A stretch of 64,000 nucleotides of DNA from Sphingomonas sp. CROZ-RG-20F-R02-07 (GCF_022662335.1 NZ_JAKNQJ010000004.1:62001-126000); one strand, 5' to 3'. Counted from the stretch's first letter, positions 9,602 through 18,719 are shown. Made by a program: numbers and translations. The notes: generated from the sequence alone by a model not told the origin.

Positions 9602-10912
9602 TCAGCCGAACACCCGCGCGAAGATCGTGTCCACATGGCGGAGATGATAGCCCAGATCGAACTTCTCGCCGATCGTGTCCACCGAAAGCGCGGCAGTCAC
9701 TTCGGGATCGGCCTTGAGCAGCTCTTCCAGGCTCAGCGCACCGTCCGCATCCCACACCTTCATCGCGTTGCGCTGCACGAGACGGTAGGCGTCCTCGCGG
9801 CTAACCCCCGCCTGCGTGAGCGCCAGCAGCACGCGCTGCGAATGGACGAGACCACCCATTTTGTTCAGGTTCTTCGCCATCCGCTCAGGATAGACGACGA
9901 GTTTGTCCATCACGCCGGTGAGGCGGGCGAGCGCGAAGTCGAGCGTGATCGTGGCGTCCGGCCCGATATAGCGTTCCACCGACGAATGGCTGATGTCGCG
10001 CTCATGCCATAGCGCGACGTTTTCGAGCGCTGGCGTGACATAGCCGCGCACCATGCGGGCCAAGCCCGTGAGATTTTCGGTCAGCACCGGGTTGCGCTTG
10101 TGCGGCATCGCCGACGAGCCCTTCTGGCCGGGCGAGAAATATTCCTCCGCCTCCAGCACCTCGGTGCGCTGGAGATGGCGTATCTCGGTCGCGAGCCGCT
10201 CGATCGAGCTCGCGATCACGCCCAGCGTGGCGAAGAACATCGCGTGGCGGTCGCGCGGGATCACCTGGGTCGACACCGGCTCGACCGACAGGCCCATCTT
10301 TTCAGCGACATGCTCCTCCACGCGTGGATCGATATTGGCAAACGTGCCCACCGCACCCGAGATCGCGCAGGTCGCGACATCGGCGCGCGCCGCCACCAGC
10401 CGCGCACGGTTGCGGGCGAATTCGGCATGCGCCTGCGCCATTTTCAGGCCGAAGGTGACGGGTTCGGCATGGATCCCGTGACTTCGGCCGATCGTCGGCG
10501 TCAACTTATGCTCGTGCGCGCGGCGTTCGAGCACGACGAGCAGCGCGTCGATATCGGCGATCAGCAGGTCGCTCGCCTGCGCCAACTGCACCGCGAGGCA
10601 GGTGTCGAGCACGTCGGACGAGGTCATGCCCTGGTGCATGAAGCGCGCTTCGTCGCCCACCTGTTCGGCCACCCAGGTGAGAAAGGCGATCACGTCATGC
10701 TTGGTGACCGCCTCGATCGCGTCGATCGCGGCGACATCGATCGCCGGCTGGGTCGCCCACCAGGTCCACAGGGCCGTCGCGGCGGATTTTGGGACGACGC
10801 CCAACTCGGCGAGTGCTTCGGTTGCATGCGCCTCGATCTCGAACCAGATGCGGAAACGCGCTTCCGGCGTCCAGATCGCGGTCATCTGCGGGCGGGAATA
10901 GCGGGGGACCAT
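9602..10912 (-). CDS. purB: Adenylosuccinate lyase
   Basis: The 436-residue enzyme splits fumarate from SAICAR and from adenylosuccinate in purine synthesis. The fumarase/aspartase superfamily signature GSSAMPHKRNP is present, as are the TSSDVLDTCLAVQL block and the catalytic-His region SHGIHAEPVTFG. The start at 10912 (MVPRYSRPQM) matches known PurB N-termini; the upstream extension to 10957 looks like leader. The length fits the alphaproteobacterial enzyme. It stands alone, divergent from the EF-hand protein gene with a 206-base intergenic region in which no further gene is visible. Confidence 0.97.
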   Translation of the reverse strand: MVPRYSRPQMTAIWTPEARFRIWFEIEAHATEALAELGVVPKSAATALWTWWATQPAIDVAAIDAIEAVTKHDVIAFLTWVAEQVGDEARFMHQGMTSSDVLDTCLAVQLAQASDLLIADIDALLVVLERRAHEHKLTPTIGRSHGIHAEPVTFGLKMAQAHAEFARNRARLVAARADVATCAISGAVGTFANIDPRVEEHVAEKMGLSVEPVSTQVIPRDRHAMFFATLGVIASSIERLATEIRHLQRTEVLEAEEYFSPGQKGSSAMPHKRNPVLTENLTGLARMVRGYVTPALENVALWHERDISHSSVERYIGPDATITLDFALARLTGVMDKLVVYPERMAKNLNKMGGLVHSQRVLLALTQAGVSREDAYRLVQRNAMKVWDADGALSLEELLKADPEVTAALSVDTIGEKFDLGYHLRHVDTIFARVFG

Positions 10913-11118
10913 AGGGCGCTCTCGATCTCGGGATTGGCACGGTTCGCCGCGCCTCAAGGAGGGCGGGCGTTACCGAGCCGTTAGCAGGCCGCTCGCCGCC
11001 CTACAAATCGATCGGGGATTTCCTATATCCGATGACGAACGCTCGATGACTTCAAGTCCATGGGGACCACCTGTGGATGTCTTGGAGTTTCGCGTTCGAT
11101 GATGATTGGAGACAAACG

Positions 11119-11541
11119 ATGATGAAACCCTTTATTGTCGCCGGCGCCATGATCGTTGCTGGCCCTGCATTGGCGCAGGCCGTTCCGGCAGCTCCGCAAA
11201 CCGCCGCCCCGCAGACGGCACCTGTCACGACCCCCGCCGATGCTGCACCGCAAGCGGCCGATCCCGCCTCCGCCACTCCGGCGCCGGCGACCGAACAGGT
11301 CGCGAGCGCCGTCGACCAGCAATTCGCCACCTATGACAAAAATGGCGACGGCAAGCTGAGCAAGGCCGAGTTCGGCGAATGGATGGTTACGCTGAAGACC
11401 GCGAGCGATCCCGCCACCAAGGCGACCAGCCCGGCGACCAAGGCCTGGGTGACCGCCGCGTTCGCGCAGGCCGATACCGACAAGAACGGCGTGCTGAGCA
11501 AGACCGAAGTCACCGGCTTTCTCGACAAGGGCAAATCGTGA
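11119..11541 (+). CDS. Secreted EF-hand calcium-binding protein
   Basis: A 140-residue exported protein. Residues 1-20 form a signal peptide ending in ALAQA, followed by an Ala/Pro/Thr-rich linker (about 21-60). Two EF-hand loops follow: DKNGDGKLSKAE and DTDKNGVLSKTE, each with the expected D-x-D/N-x-D/N-G spacing. It should bind Ca2+ in the periplasm; the partner is unknown. GGAG lies 7 bases before the first of two adjacent ATG codons. A strong hairpin terminator follows. Similar short periplasmic EF-hand proteins are frequent in sphingomonads. Confidence 0.8.
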   Translation: MMKPFIVAGAMIVAGPALAQAVPAAPQTAAPQTAPVTTPADAAPQAADPASATPAPATEQVASAVDQQFATYDKNGDGKLSKAEFGEWMVTLKTASDPATKATSPATKAWVTAAFAQADTDKNGVLSKTEVTGFLDKGKS

Positions 11542-11563
11542 GCGACACACGTCGCAAGTAAGG

Positions 11564-11591
11564 AAGGGGCCGTCCGCGAGGACGGCCCCTT
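11564..11591. terminator. Bidirectional terminator hairpin
   Basis: AAGGGGCCGTCC-GCGA-GGACGGCCCCTT is a perfect 12-base stem with a 4-base loop. It lies between the convergent EF-hand gene and radC and could serve both strands, since each arm ends in AA/TT, though T runs are short. Confidence 0.75.
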
Positions 11592-11598
11592 CGCCGTG

Positions 11599-12291
11599 TC
11601 AGATCAGGCCCTGCGCCCGCATCGACACATGGCCCTTCGTGCCGACGATGATGTGATCGTGAAGCGCGATGCCGAGCGCTTTGCTGGCATGCTCGATCTG
11701 CCGCGTGATCTGGATGTCCGCGCGGCTGGGCGCCGGGTCGCCGCTCGGGTGATTGTGAACGAGGATGATCGCCGCGGCGTTCAGGTCGATCGCGCGGCGG
11801 ATTACCTCGCGGACGTGCACCGCGGCCTGGTCGAGCGTCCCTTGGCTCATCACTTCGTCGCGGATCAGCATGTTGCGCGTGTTGAGGTGGAGCACGCGGA
11901 AGCGCTCGACGCCGTGATGCACCATGTCGGCGCGCAGATAATCGAGCAACGCCTGCCAGTTGGCGAGCACGGGCCGCTCGAACGCCTCGGCACGAAGCAG
12001 GCGGACGGCGGCGGCCTGCGCGATCTTGATTGCGGCGACCGAGGTTTCGCCCATGCCGTCGATTCGCGCCAGCGCTTCGCCGTCCGCGATCAGCACGCCG
12101 CCGATGCCGCCGAACTCGCGCAGCAGCGCCTTGGCCAGCGGCTTGGTGTCGCGCCGCGGGATGGCAAGCGCGAGCAGATATTCGATGAGTTCGTGATCGA
12201 GCAGCGCGTCGCCGCCGCCTTCGAACAGCCGCTGGCGCAGTCGGGCACGGTGGCCGATGCCGTCCTGCGGCGGGGGATCGTCCTCGGCCAT
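11599..12291 (-). CDS. radC: RadC family protein with JAMM metalloprotease-like domain
   Basis: A 230-residue RadC homologue. The N-terminal part holds a helix-hairpin-helix-like region (about residues 60-95, with IDGMGETSVAAIKIA). The C-terminal MPN domain carries the zinc signature: glutamate in RDEVMSQG, then HNHPSGDPAPSRAD. Despite the name, its role in repair is not established; the domain resembles JAMM isopeptidases. The gene is monocistronic, lies convergent to the EF-hand gene and diverges from the ydbH-like gene across 100 bases. Confidence 0.93.
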   Translation of the reverse strand: MAEDDPPPQDGIGHRARLRQRLFEGGGDALLDHELIEYLLALAIPRRDTKPLAKALLREFGGIGGVLIADGEALARIDGMGETSVAAIKIAQAAAVRLLRAEAFERPVLANWQALLDYLRADMVHHGVERFRVLHLNTRNMLIRDEVMSQGTLDQAAVHVREVIRRAIDLNAAAIILVHNHPSGDPAPSRADIQITRQIEHASKALGIALHDHIIVGTKGHVSMRAQGLI

Positions 12292-12391
12292 CGGGCGGCA
12301 GGTTAGGATGCCCGTCCGCGTCGTGCAATTGCCAGCGGCGGGTGGCCGCGCCTATGATCGCGGCTGGTCGGCGTAGCGGAGTGTATCAGGG

Positions 12392-15300
12392 TTGAGCGAC
12401 ACGCGCGACGAGCCGCCAGCTGCCCGATCGCGTCCGTTGCGCCTTTCGGCGGGGGGCACGGCGCTGCTCGTGATCGCGCTGGCGGTGGTGTGGGGTGTGC
12501 GCAAGCCGATCGCCGAACATGTGATCGATCGCACCTTCGCGGCGCGGCACGTGCCCGTGCGCTACACGCTCACCGATCTGGGTCTTGGGCGGCAGCGGCT
12601 GACCGGCATCGTCATCGGCGATCCCGCGCATCCCGATCTCGTCGCCGACTGGATCGAAACCGAAACCGGCATCAGCCTGTCCGGACCCGAACTCGCGGGT
12701 TTGCGGATCGGCCATGCGCGCCTCCGCGGGCGGCTGGTGAACGGCCGTCTGTCGTTCGGCAGCCTCGACCGGCTGCTTCCCGCCTCGTCCGGCAAGCCTT
12801 CCGCGCTGCCGGCGATCGACGCGCGGATCGCCGATCTTCGCGTTCGGCTGGAGACGGTGTCCGGGCTCGTCGGGCTGCGCATTTCGGGCGCGGGGCGGCT
12901 CGATAACGGCTTTCGTGGCAGCATCGCCGCGGCGAGCGACGAACTGCGCGCCGGCGGCTGTTCGGGGGCGGGGGCCTCGGCGGTGATGGCCATCCATGTC
13001 GCGAAAGCCGGCCCCACCCTCACCGGGCCGGTGAGGCTCGCGTCGATCGCCTGCAAAGGGGTGAGCGCGCGGACAGCGGCGGCCGACGTCTCGGTGACGC
13101 TTACGCCGGGCTTCGACCGCTGGCAGGGCCAGGCACGCGCCCATGTCGCGCAAATCCGAAGCGTCGGCCTTGCCACGCGCGACGTTGCCGGCAAGATCGG
13201 CTTTGCCGGCGACGCACGCCGCACCACGGGCACGATCGCGGCGCACAGCGGCGGCTTCACGAGCCGCGGCGTCGCGGGCGCGGCGCTGACGCTGGCGGGC
13301 CGCTATGCCGTGGCCGGCGGCGCCGTCCGCTATGATGGCCAGGCGGGTGGCCATGGCATCGCTATCGCGCCCGATCGTCTCGCGCCGATCGGCCGGATCG
13401 CGGGACGCGCCGCCGGAACGCCGGTGGGACCGCTGCTCGACCGGCTGACGGCAGCGGCGGTCGCGGCGGGCAAGCGCTTCGATCTCGACGCGACGCTCGC
13501 CGCCACGACCGCGGGTGGCACGCCGCACGTCGGCGTGTCGCAGGTGGCGCTGAACGCCGCCTCGGGGGCGCGGGTCGCGCTTGCAGGCAGCGGGATCGGC
13601 TATGATGGAATCCAATTCACGCTTGTCCGGGCTCACGCCCGGATCGGCGGCGGCAGCCTTCCCGACGGGGTGGCGACCATCGCCTCGGGCGCGAGCGGAA
13701 TCGTGGCGAACGTGGTCATCCAGCCCTACACGGCGGGCGCGGCGCGGCTGGCGCTGGCGCCGGTGCGCATCGGGATGGCGGGCGGTGCCGTTCGGATCGT
13801 CACTCGCGCGACGCTGTCGGGGCCGCTGGGCGATGGCCGGGTGGAGGGGCTGGCCGTGCCGCTCGATCTGCGCTGGAACGGCGGCCTTCTGGTCAACCCG
13901 GCCTGTACGCCGGTGGCGTTCGCGCGGCTGGCGCTGTCCGGCCTCGTGCTTGCGCCATCGCGGATCACGCTGTGTCCCACAGGACCCGCGTTGCTGCGCG
14001 CCACGGCCGCTGGCGTCTCGGTGGCGGTACGCACCGGGCCGGCGGCCCTCGACGGCACGCTCGGCCGCACGCCGCTCACGCTGACGGCCGCGGGGGGCGG
14101 CATCGACCGAAGCGGCTTTACGCTGACGACGGTGGCGGCAAGCATCGGCGCCGCCGATCGCGCGACGCGCATCGATGTCGGGCGGCTCGCCGGGCGCTTC
14201 GCGGGCGGCATGGCAGGCGGGACGTTCGCGGGCGCGGGCGGGCGGATCGGCACGGTGCCGCTCGTCCTCTCCGACGCCGCGGGCGATTGGCATTTGGCGC
14301 AGGGGCGCCTCACGCTCGGCGGCCGCCTGGCGGTGAGCGACACGCAGACGCCCGCGCGGTTCAAGCCGTTGCGCGCGGAATCCGTCGCCTTCATGCTCGC
14401 AGGCGATGCGATTACCGCGACCGCGAGCCTCCATGAACCGGCCAGTGATGTCCGGGTCGCCGACGTCACGATCGTCCATGCGCTGGGCAGCGGGGCAGGC
14501 CATGCCGATCTGCGGGTGCCGGCCCTTGCCTTCACCCCCGATTTCCAGCCCGATCGGCTCACCCCGCTGACGCTCGGTGTGATCGCCGATGTGCGCGGCA
14601 CTATCGACGGCGCCGCGCACATCGCCTGGGATCCGCGAGGCGTGACGAGCGGCGGCGACTTCCACACCGGCGCGATCGATCTCGCCGCCGCGGTCGGCCC
14701 GGTCACGGGGATCGCGGGGACAATTCACTTCACCGACCTGCTCGCGCTCCAGAGCGCACCGGGGCAGATGGCGACGGTGAAGACGATCAACCCCGGCATA
14801 CCGGTGAGCGACGGCATCATCCGCTACCAGACGCTGCCCGGTGCGCGCGTGCAGGTGGAGGGCGCGGCATGGCCCTTTGCCGGCGGCACGCTGCGGCTCG
14901 ACCCCACCTTGCTCGATTTCGCGCAGGCGGGCGAACGGCGCATGACCTTCCACGTCGCGCATGTCGCGGCCGACCAGTTCCTCCAGCAGTTCGATTTCAA
15001 GAATCTCGACGCGAGCGGCGTGTTCGACGGGGTGCTGCCGATGATCTTCGATGCGAGCGGCGGCCGGATCGAGGGTGGCGCGCTCAAGGTGCGCGACGGC
15101 GGCGGCACGCTCGCCTATGTCGGCGAGATCAGCCAGAAGGATCTCGGCACCTGGGGCAATATCGCATTCCAGGCGCTGAAATCACTGCGCTATCGCAGCT
15201 TGGAGATCGCGCTGAACGGGCCGCTGGCGGGCGAGATGGTGACGGAGGTGCGGTTCGCCGGGATCAGCCAGGGGCAGGGGGCGAAATCCAATTTCCTCAT

Positions 15301-15508
15301 CCGGCGACTGCAGCGGCTGCCGTTCGTGTTCAACATCCGGATCAAGGCACCGTTTCGCGGGCTGCTCGATTCGGCACAGTCCTTCTACGATCCCAAGCGG
15401 CTGGTGCAGCGCAATCTGCCGCAGTTGCTCGAAGAACAGGACAAGCGCACCGCGCCGCCCGCACCCGCGCCCATCGTTCAGCCCCCCGCAAGCAGGATCG
15501 TGCCATGA
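12392..15508 (+). CDS. ydbH: YdbH-like AsmA-related envelope protein
   Basis: A 1038-residue protein with one N-terminal membrane anchor (about residues 24-40) and a very long beta-rich, Gly/Ala-rich periplasmic part. The C-terminal 250 residues (GVFDGVLPMIFDASGGRIEG, then KSLRYRSLEIALNGPLAGEM) fit the dicarboxylate-transport/YdbH domain. In E. coli YdbH is an AsmA-like protein that helps move phospholipid to the outer membrane together with YnbE; that role is inferred here. The start is TTG at 12392, with only a weak purine stretch before it. It overlaps the ynbE-like gene by 4 bases, with ydbL next, reproducing the E. coli gene order. Confidence 0.85.
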   Translation: MSDTRDEPPAARSRPLRLSAGGTALLVIALAVVWGVRKPIAEHVIDRTFAARHVPVRYTLTDLGLGRQRLTGIVIGDPAHPDLVADWIETETGISLSGPELAGLRIGHARLRGRLVNGRLSFGSLDRLLPASSGKPSALPAIDARIADLRVRLETVSGLVGLRISGAGRLDNGFRGSIAAASDELRAGGCSGAGASAVMAIHVAKAGPTLTGPVRLASIACKGVSARTAAADVSVTLTPGFDRWQGQARAHVAQIRSVGLATRDVAGKIGFAGDARRTTGTIAAHSGGFTSRGVAGAALTLAGRYAVAGGAVRYDGQAGGHGIAIAPDRLAPIGRIAGRAAGTPVGPLLDRLTAAAVAAGKRFDLDATLAATTAGGTPHVGVSQVALNAASGARVALAGSGIGYDGIQFTLVRAHARIGGGSLPDGVATIASGASGIVANVVIQPYTAGAARLALAPVRIGMAGGAVRIVTRATLSGPLGDGRVEGLAVPLDLRWNGGLLVNPACTPVAFARLALSGLVLAPSRITLCPTGPALLRATAAGVSVAVRTGPAALDGTLGRTPLTLTAAGGGIDRSGFTLTTVAASIGAADRATRIDVGRLAGRFAGGMAGGTFAGAGGRIGTVPLVLSDAAGDWHLAQGRLTLGGRLAVSDTQTPARFKPLRAESVAFMLAGDAITATASLHEPASDVRVADVTIVHALGSGAGHADLRVPALAFTPDFQPDRLTPLTLGVIADVRGTIDGAAHIAWDPRGVTSGGDFHTGAIDLAAAVGPVTGIAGTIHFTDLLALQSAPGQMATVKTINPGIPVSDGIIRYQTLPGARVQVEGAAWPFAGGTLRLDPTLLDFAQAGERRMTFHVAHVAADQFLQQFDFKNLDASGVFDGVLPMIFDASGGRIEGGALKVRDGGGTLAYVGEISQKDLGTWGNIAFQALKSLRYRSLEIALNGPLAGEMVTEVRFAGISQGQGAKSNFLIRRLQRLPFVFNIRIKAPFRGLLDSAQSFYDPKRLVQRNLPQLLEEQDKRTAPPAPAPIVQPPASRIVP

Positions 15509-15738
15509 CCGAAACAGGATTGACGATGGAGCCGGGGACCACGACCTTCGTGCGCAGGATGCGGGATGGAATGACGATCGCGCTGGCGGCACCGGCGATG
15601 CTTACGGGCTGCGTCAACGTATCGGCGCCGGACAAGCCGATCGTCATCAATCTGAACATCAACGTCACGCAGGAAGTGGTGTACCGTCTGGACGGCCAGG
15701 CGAAATCGCTGATCCAGCAGAATCCGGGGATTTTCTGA
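15505..15738 (+). CDS. ynbE: YnbE-family outer-membrane lipoprotein
   Basis: A 77-residue protein with an N-terminal hydrophobic signal and lipobox-like MLTGCVNV, so Cys near residue 36 is probably lipidated. The mature part KPIVINLNINVTQEVVYRLD is the YnbE core. The ATG at 15505 overlaps the ydbH stop (ATGA), showing translational coupling. In E. coli YnbE is the outer-membrane partner of YdbH, stacking with it to make a bridge across the periplasm. Its stop overlaps the start of ydbL. Confidence 0.85.
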   Translation: MTETGLTMEPGTTTFVRRMRDGMTIALAAPAMLTGCVNVSAPDKPIVINLNINVTQEVVYRLDGQAKSLIQQNPGIF

Positions 15739-16115
15739 TGAAGACCATGACGATCATCACCGCGGCGACACTCGGCATCGCGGGCCTGTGCGGCATCGCC
15801 TCGGCACAGCGCGACCCGGCCTATGCCGCCGCACGCGCGAGCGGGCAGGTGGGCGAGCAGCCCGACGGCTATCTCGGCCTCGTCGGCGCGGGCAGCGGCG
15901 AATATCGCGCGCTGGTCAACAACATCAATATCCAGCGCAAGGCGGCCTATACGCAAAAGGCCACCGCGACCGGCGCCACGGTGGAGCAGCTCGCCTTCAC
16001 CAGCGGCTGCAACCTGATCGCGCAGACCGCGCCGGGCGAGAAATACCGCACCCCCGATGGCGTGTGGAAGACGCGCACCGCCGCCGCGCCGGAGCGCGAT
16101 TCGCGCTGCGTGTAA
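15738..16115 (+). CDS. ydbL: YdbL-family (DUF1318) periplasmic protein
   Basis: A 125-residue exported protein with a signal peptide through about residue 23 (ASAQ). The mature part includes ARASGQVGEQPDGYLGLVG and LVNNINIQRKAAYTQKA, the DUF1318 core. YdbL is the third member of the ydbH-ynbE-ydbL operon and is thought to tune the YdbH-YnbE bridge. The C-terminus adds a non-conserved tail containing two cysteines (GCNLIAQ and SRCV) that could form a disulfide. The start overlaps the ynbE stop (TGATG). Confidence 0.85.
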   Translation: MKTMTIITAATLGIAGLCGIASAQRDPAYAAARASGQVGEQPDGYLGLVGAGSGEYRALVNNINIQRKAAYTQKATATGATVEQLAFTSGCNLIAQTAPGEKYRTPDGVWKTRTAAAPERDSRCV

Positions 16116-16137
16116 CGTCCTGCGCGGCCAGGATTGC

Positions 16138-16164
16138 GGGGCGGCGCCGACGGGCCGCCGCCCC
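16138..16164. terminator. GC-rich hairpin after ydbL
   Basis: GGGGCGGCG (16138-16146) pairs with CGCCGCCCC (16156-16164), a perfect 9-base stem with a 9-base loop, 23 bases beyond the ydbL stop. There is no T run, so factor-independent termination would be weak. Confidence 0.5.
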
Positions 16165-16166
16165 GG

Positions 16167-16195
16167 TTGACTTGATCCCACCCCTTTTCTAAACG
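16167..16195 (+). promoter_or_regulatory. Possible sigma-70 promoter of the F0 ATP synthase operon
   Basis: TTGACT at 16167-16172 is followed after exactly 17 bases by TAAACG at 16190-16195. The -35 is good, the -10 is poor. It is placed between the ydbL hairpin and atpI, about 85 bases before the latter. Confidence 0.35.
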
Positions 16196-16279
16196 GGCCA
16201 TGCAGCGGGAGGGCCTGGCCTTCGCCGCGCGTGTCCGTCGCCATCCGCAAGGCTGGCGACGTTTTCTTATCGGGATGCT

Positions 16280-16567
16280 TTGTTGGCCGACGACCGCCAG
16301 ATCGACGACCTTGACCACCGTATCGCGCAGGCGCGTGCGGGTGGCGCGGTGCGTGACGGCGGTCCGAAGCGGCCGGCGAAGGGCTATTCGCAAGGCTCGC
16401 GCGTGCTCGCCGAGCTGATCGGCGCGCCCATTGGCGGCGGGGTGATCGGCTGGGCGCTGGACCGGTGGCTGGGCACCTCGCCCTGGTGCCTGCTGGTGCT
16501 GGTCGTGCTCAGCTTCGTCGTGGCGTTCCGTAACATCTACCGCATCTCGAAGGAGCGCGCCGAATGA
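16280..16567 (+). CDS. atpI: F0F1 ATP synthase assembly protein AtpI/AtpZ family
   Basis: A 95-residue protein with two membrane helices (about residues 45-63 and 68-88) joined by a short turn, and the block SQGSRVLAELIGAPIGGGVI that is typical of alphaproteobacterial AtpI. It helps assemble the c-ring and may carry Mg2+. No ATG is in frame near the start; TTG codons at 16280 and 16283 are the candidates, without a clear ribosome site. It heads the operon atpI-atpB-atpE-b'-b. Confidence 0.85.
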   Translation: MLADDRQIDDLDHRIAQARAGGAVRDGGPKRPAKGYSQGSRVLAELIGAPIGGGVIGWALDRWLGTSPWCLLVLVVLSFVVAFRNIYRISKERAE

Positions 16568-16594
16568 TCGCGGCTCCCTGCACAGTACGAGGAC

Positions 16595-17380
16595 ATGGCC
16601 GTGGCCGGTAAGATCGATCCCATGGAGCAGTTCCAGGTCGAGCCCGTGCTCGGCCGGCATCTGATGATCGGCGGGTTTGACCTGTCGTTCACCAACTCCG
16701 CGCTGTTCATGGTCGTGGTGTTCGTGCTGCTCGCGGTCTTCGTCTCGGGCGGCCTCAAGCGCCAGCTCATTCCCGGCCGCTGGCAGGTGATGGTCGAGGG
16801 CGCGGTGGGCTTCATCGACGACATGATGCGCGTGAACATCGGGCCCGAGGGCAAGGCGTTCGCGCCTTATATCTTCTCGCTCTTCTTCTTCATCCTGTTC
16901 GCCAATTTCATCGGTGTGCTGCCGCTCGCGATTCTGCCGCACCTCCATACCTTCGCGGTCACCAGCCACATCACGGTCACCGCGGTGCTGGCGTTCGTGT
17001 CGTTCGCGATCGTGCTGATCGTCGGCTTCGCGCGGCACGGCCTCAAATTCTTCTCGCTGTTCGTACCGCACGGCGCGCCGGCGTGGCTGATGCCGATCAT
17101 CATCCCCGTCGAATTCGTGTCGTTCATGGTGCGCCCGTTCAGCCTCGGCCTGCGTCTGTTCGTCGCGATGACGGCGGGGCATATCCTGCTCGAGGTGTTC
17201 GGCAGTTTCGTGGTGCAGGGTTTCAACGCCGGTGGCACGCTCGGGCCCGTCGTCAGCGTGCTCAGCTTCGTGATGATCGTCGGCGTGTCGGCGCTGGAGC
17301 TGCTCGTCTGTGCGATCCAGGCCTATGTGTTCGCGCTGCTCACCTCGCTTTATCTCAACGACGCGGTGCATCTGCACTAG
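16595..17380 (+). CDS. atpB: ATP synthase F0 subunit a
   Basis: A 261-residue integral membrane protein that forms the proton half-channels against the c-ring. Five or six hydrophobic helices are visible, and the essential arginine lies in FSLGLRLFVAMTAGHILLEV near residue 190. A GAGG ribosome site precedes the ATG at 16595. The next gene, atpE, starts 44 bases downstream. Confidence 0.97.
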   Translation: MAVAGKIDPMEQFQVEPVLGRHLMIGGFDLSFTNSALFMVVVFVLLAVFVSGGLKRQLIPGRWQVMVEGAVGFIDDMMRVNIGPEGKAFAPYIFSLFFFILFANFIGVLPLAILPHLHTFAVTSHITVTAVLAFVSFAIVLIVGFARHGLKFFSLFVPHGAPAWLMPIIIPVEFVSFMVRPFSLGLRLFVAMTAGHILLEVFGSFVVQGFNAGGTLGPVVSVLSFVMIVGVSALELLVCAIQAYVFALLTSLYLNDAVHLH

Positions 17381-17424
17381 GTCGCGGTTTTCAATATCCA
17401 TTCGGTTTCAACAGGAGTTTCGAC

Positions 17425-17655
17425 ATGACTGATCTTGGTGCAATGTACATCGGTGCCGGCCTCGCGGCCATCGGCGTTGGCCTGGCCGCGCTCGGCGTGG
17501 GCAACGTCTTCGGCTCGTTCCTCGAGGGTGCGCTGCGCAACCCGGGTGCCGCGGACGGCCAGCAGGGCCGCCTGTTCATCGGCTTCGCGGCTTCGGAGCT
17601 GCTCGGCCTGATCGCGTTCGTCGTCGCGATCCTCATCCTCTTCGTCGTCAAGTAA
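17425..17655 (+). CDS. atpE: ATP synthase F0 subunit c
   Basis: The 76-residue proteolipid has two membrane hairpin helices: a Gly/Ala-rich first helix (GAGLAAIGVGLAALGVGNVF) and a second helix with the proton-carrying carboxylate in ASELLGLIAF. The polar loop carries RNPGAADGQQG. AGGAG lies 7 bases upstream of the ATG at 17425. The longer frame running from 17083 is an out-of-frame extension through atpB and was not used. Confidence 0.97.
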   Translation: MTDLGAMYIGAGLAAIGVGLAALGVGNVFGSFLEGALRNPGAADGQQGRLFIGFAASELLGLIAFVVAILILFVVK

Positions 17656-17674
17656 GCGAAGGGCGAGCGCTTCC

Positions 17675-18169
17675 ATGCCGCAGCTATCCCAAATCGGTGC
17701 GATCTACGCCTCGCAGCTGTTCTGGCTCGCGATCGTATTCGGGCTGATCTATTTCGGGATCGGCAAGGCGATGGTGCCCAGGATCGAGCGGACGATCGAT
17801 GATCGTTCCGCCCGAATCGCGGGCGACCTCGCTGCGGCGGAAGCGGCGCGTGCGGCGGCGCGTGCGGCGGACGAGGCCTATGAATCGGGCCTCGACGCGG
17901 CGCGGTCGACCGCGATGCACAAGGTCGCCGATGCCCAGCATGCGGCGACCGCCTCGCTCGAGGTGCGCATGAAGGCGAGCGACGCCGAGATCGCCGACCG
18001 GCTCGATGCCGCGACCGCGCGGATCGGCGACACCAAGCGCCAGGCGCTGGGCGAGATCGAGACGATGACGGTCGACGCGGTCGAGGCGATCGTCGCCAAA
18101 TTGGCAGGCGTGACGGTCGATCGTGCCGCCGCCGAGCATCAGGTGAAGGCGGAATTGGCGCATGGCTGA
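17675..18169 (+). CDS. ATP synthase F0 subunit b'
   Basis: A 164-residue stalk protein: one N-terminal membrane helix (about residues 12-30, LFWLAIVFGLIYFGIGKAM) and then a long Ala/Arg/Glu-rich coiled coil. It is the first of two b-type genes, as in photosynthetic and many other alphaproteobacteria, where b and b' form a heterodimeric stator. Its 3' end overlaps the following b gene by 8 bases. Confidence 0.92.
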   Translation: MPQLSQIGAIYASQLFWLAIVFGLIYFGIGKAMVPRIERTIDDRSARIAGDLAAAEAARAAARAADEAYESGLDAARSTAMHKVADAQHAATASLEVRMKASDAEIADRLDAATARIGDTKRQALGEIETMTVDAVEAIVAKLAGVTVDRAAAEHQVKAELAHG

Positions 18170-18719
18170 GGCGAACCACCCGGTCACGCTGGCTACGACG
18201 AGGGGCACCGTGGAACTCCACACCGAACCGTCCGCCTTCGGCATCACCGCAGCGGGCTTCGTCGCGCTTTCCATGCTGGTGGTCATCGCCATCATCATCT
18301 GGAAGCGCGTGCCGGGCATGATCGCGGGCATGCTCGATGCCAAGATCGCCACAATTCGCGCACAACTCGACGAGGCTTCGCGCCTGCGGGCCGAAGCGGA
18401 GGCGATGCTGGTCGCGGCCAAGGCGCGCGATGCGGCGAGTGCCGGCGATGCGGCGTCGATCGTCGCCCATGCCGAGGCCGAGGCCAAGGCGCTGATCGCC
18501 AAGGCGGAAGCCGACGCCAATGATCTGATCGCACGCCGCGGCCAGATGGCGGAAGACAAGATCGCTGCGGCCGAGCGTTCGGCGCTCGAAGAGGTTCGCA
18601 CCACCGCGGCCGATGCCGCCGCGCGGGCCGCGGCGACGCTGATCGCGCAGGCGCATGGTGCCGACAGCGACCGCGTGCTGGTCGATCGGGCGATCGCCGG
18701 TCTCGGACGTCCCAACTGA
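18162..18719 (+). CDS. atpF: ATP synthase F0 subunit b
   Basis: A 185-residue stalk subunit with a membrane helix at about residues 30-50 (GFVALSMLVVIAIIIW) after a polar leader, then a coiled coil rich in Ala/Glu/Arg/Lys. It starts inside the b' reading frame, 8 bases before the b' stop, so the two are coupled to give equal amounts. The F1 genes (atpHAGDC) are not in the window, in line with the split ATP synthase operons of alphaproteobacteria. Confidence 0.94.
   Translation: MAEANHPVTLATTRGTVELHTEPSAFGITAAGFVALSMLVVIAIIIWKRVPGMIAGMLDAKIATIRAQLDEASRLRAEAEAMLVAAKARDAASAGDAASIVAHAEAEAKALIAKAEADANDLIARRGQMAEDKIAAAERSALEEVRTTAADAAARAAATLIAQAHGADSDRVLVDRAIAGLGRPN

Noticed and set aside
12386..14962. 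858-codon frame opposite the ydbH-like gene
   Set aside because: Arg-rich shadow of a GC-rich gene with no recognisable domain.
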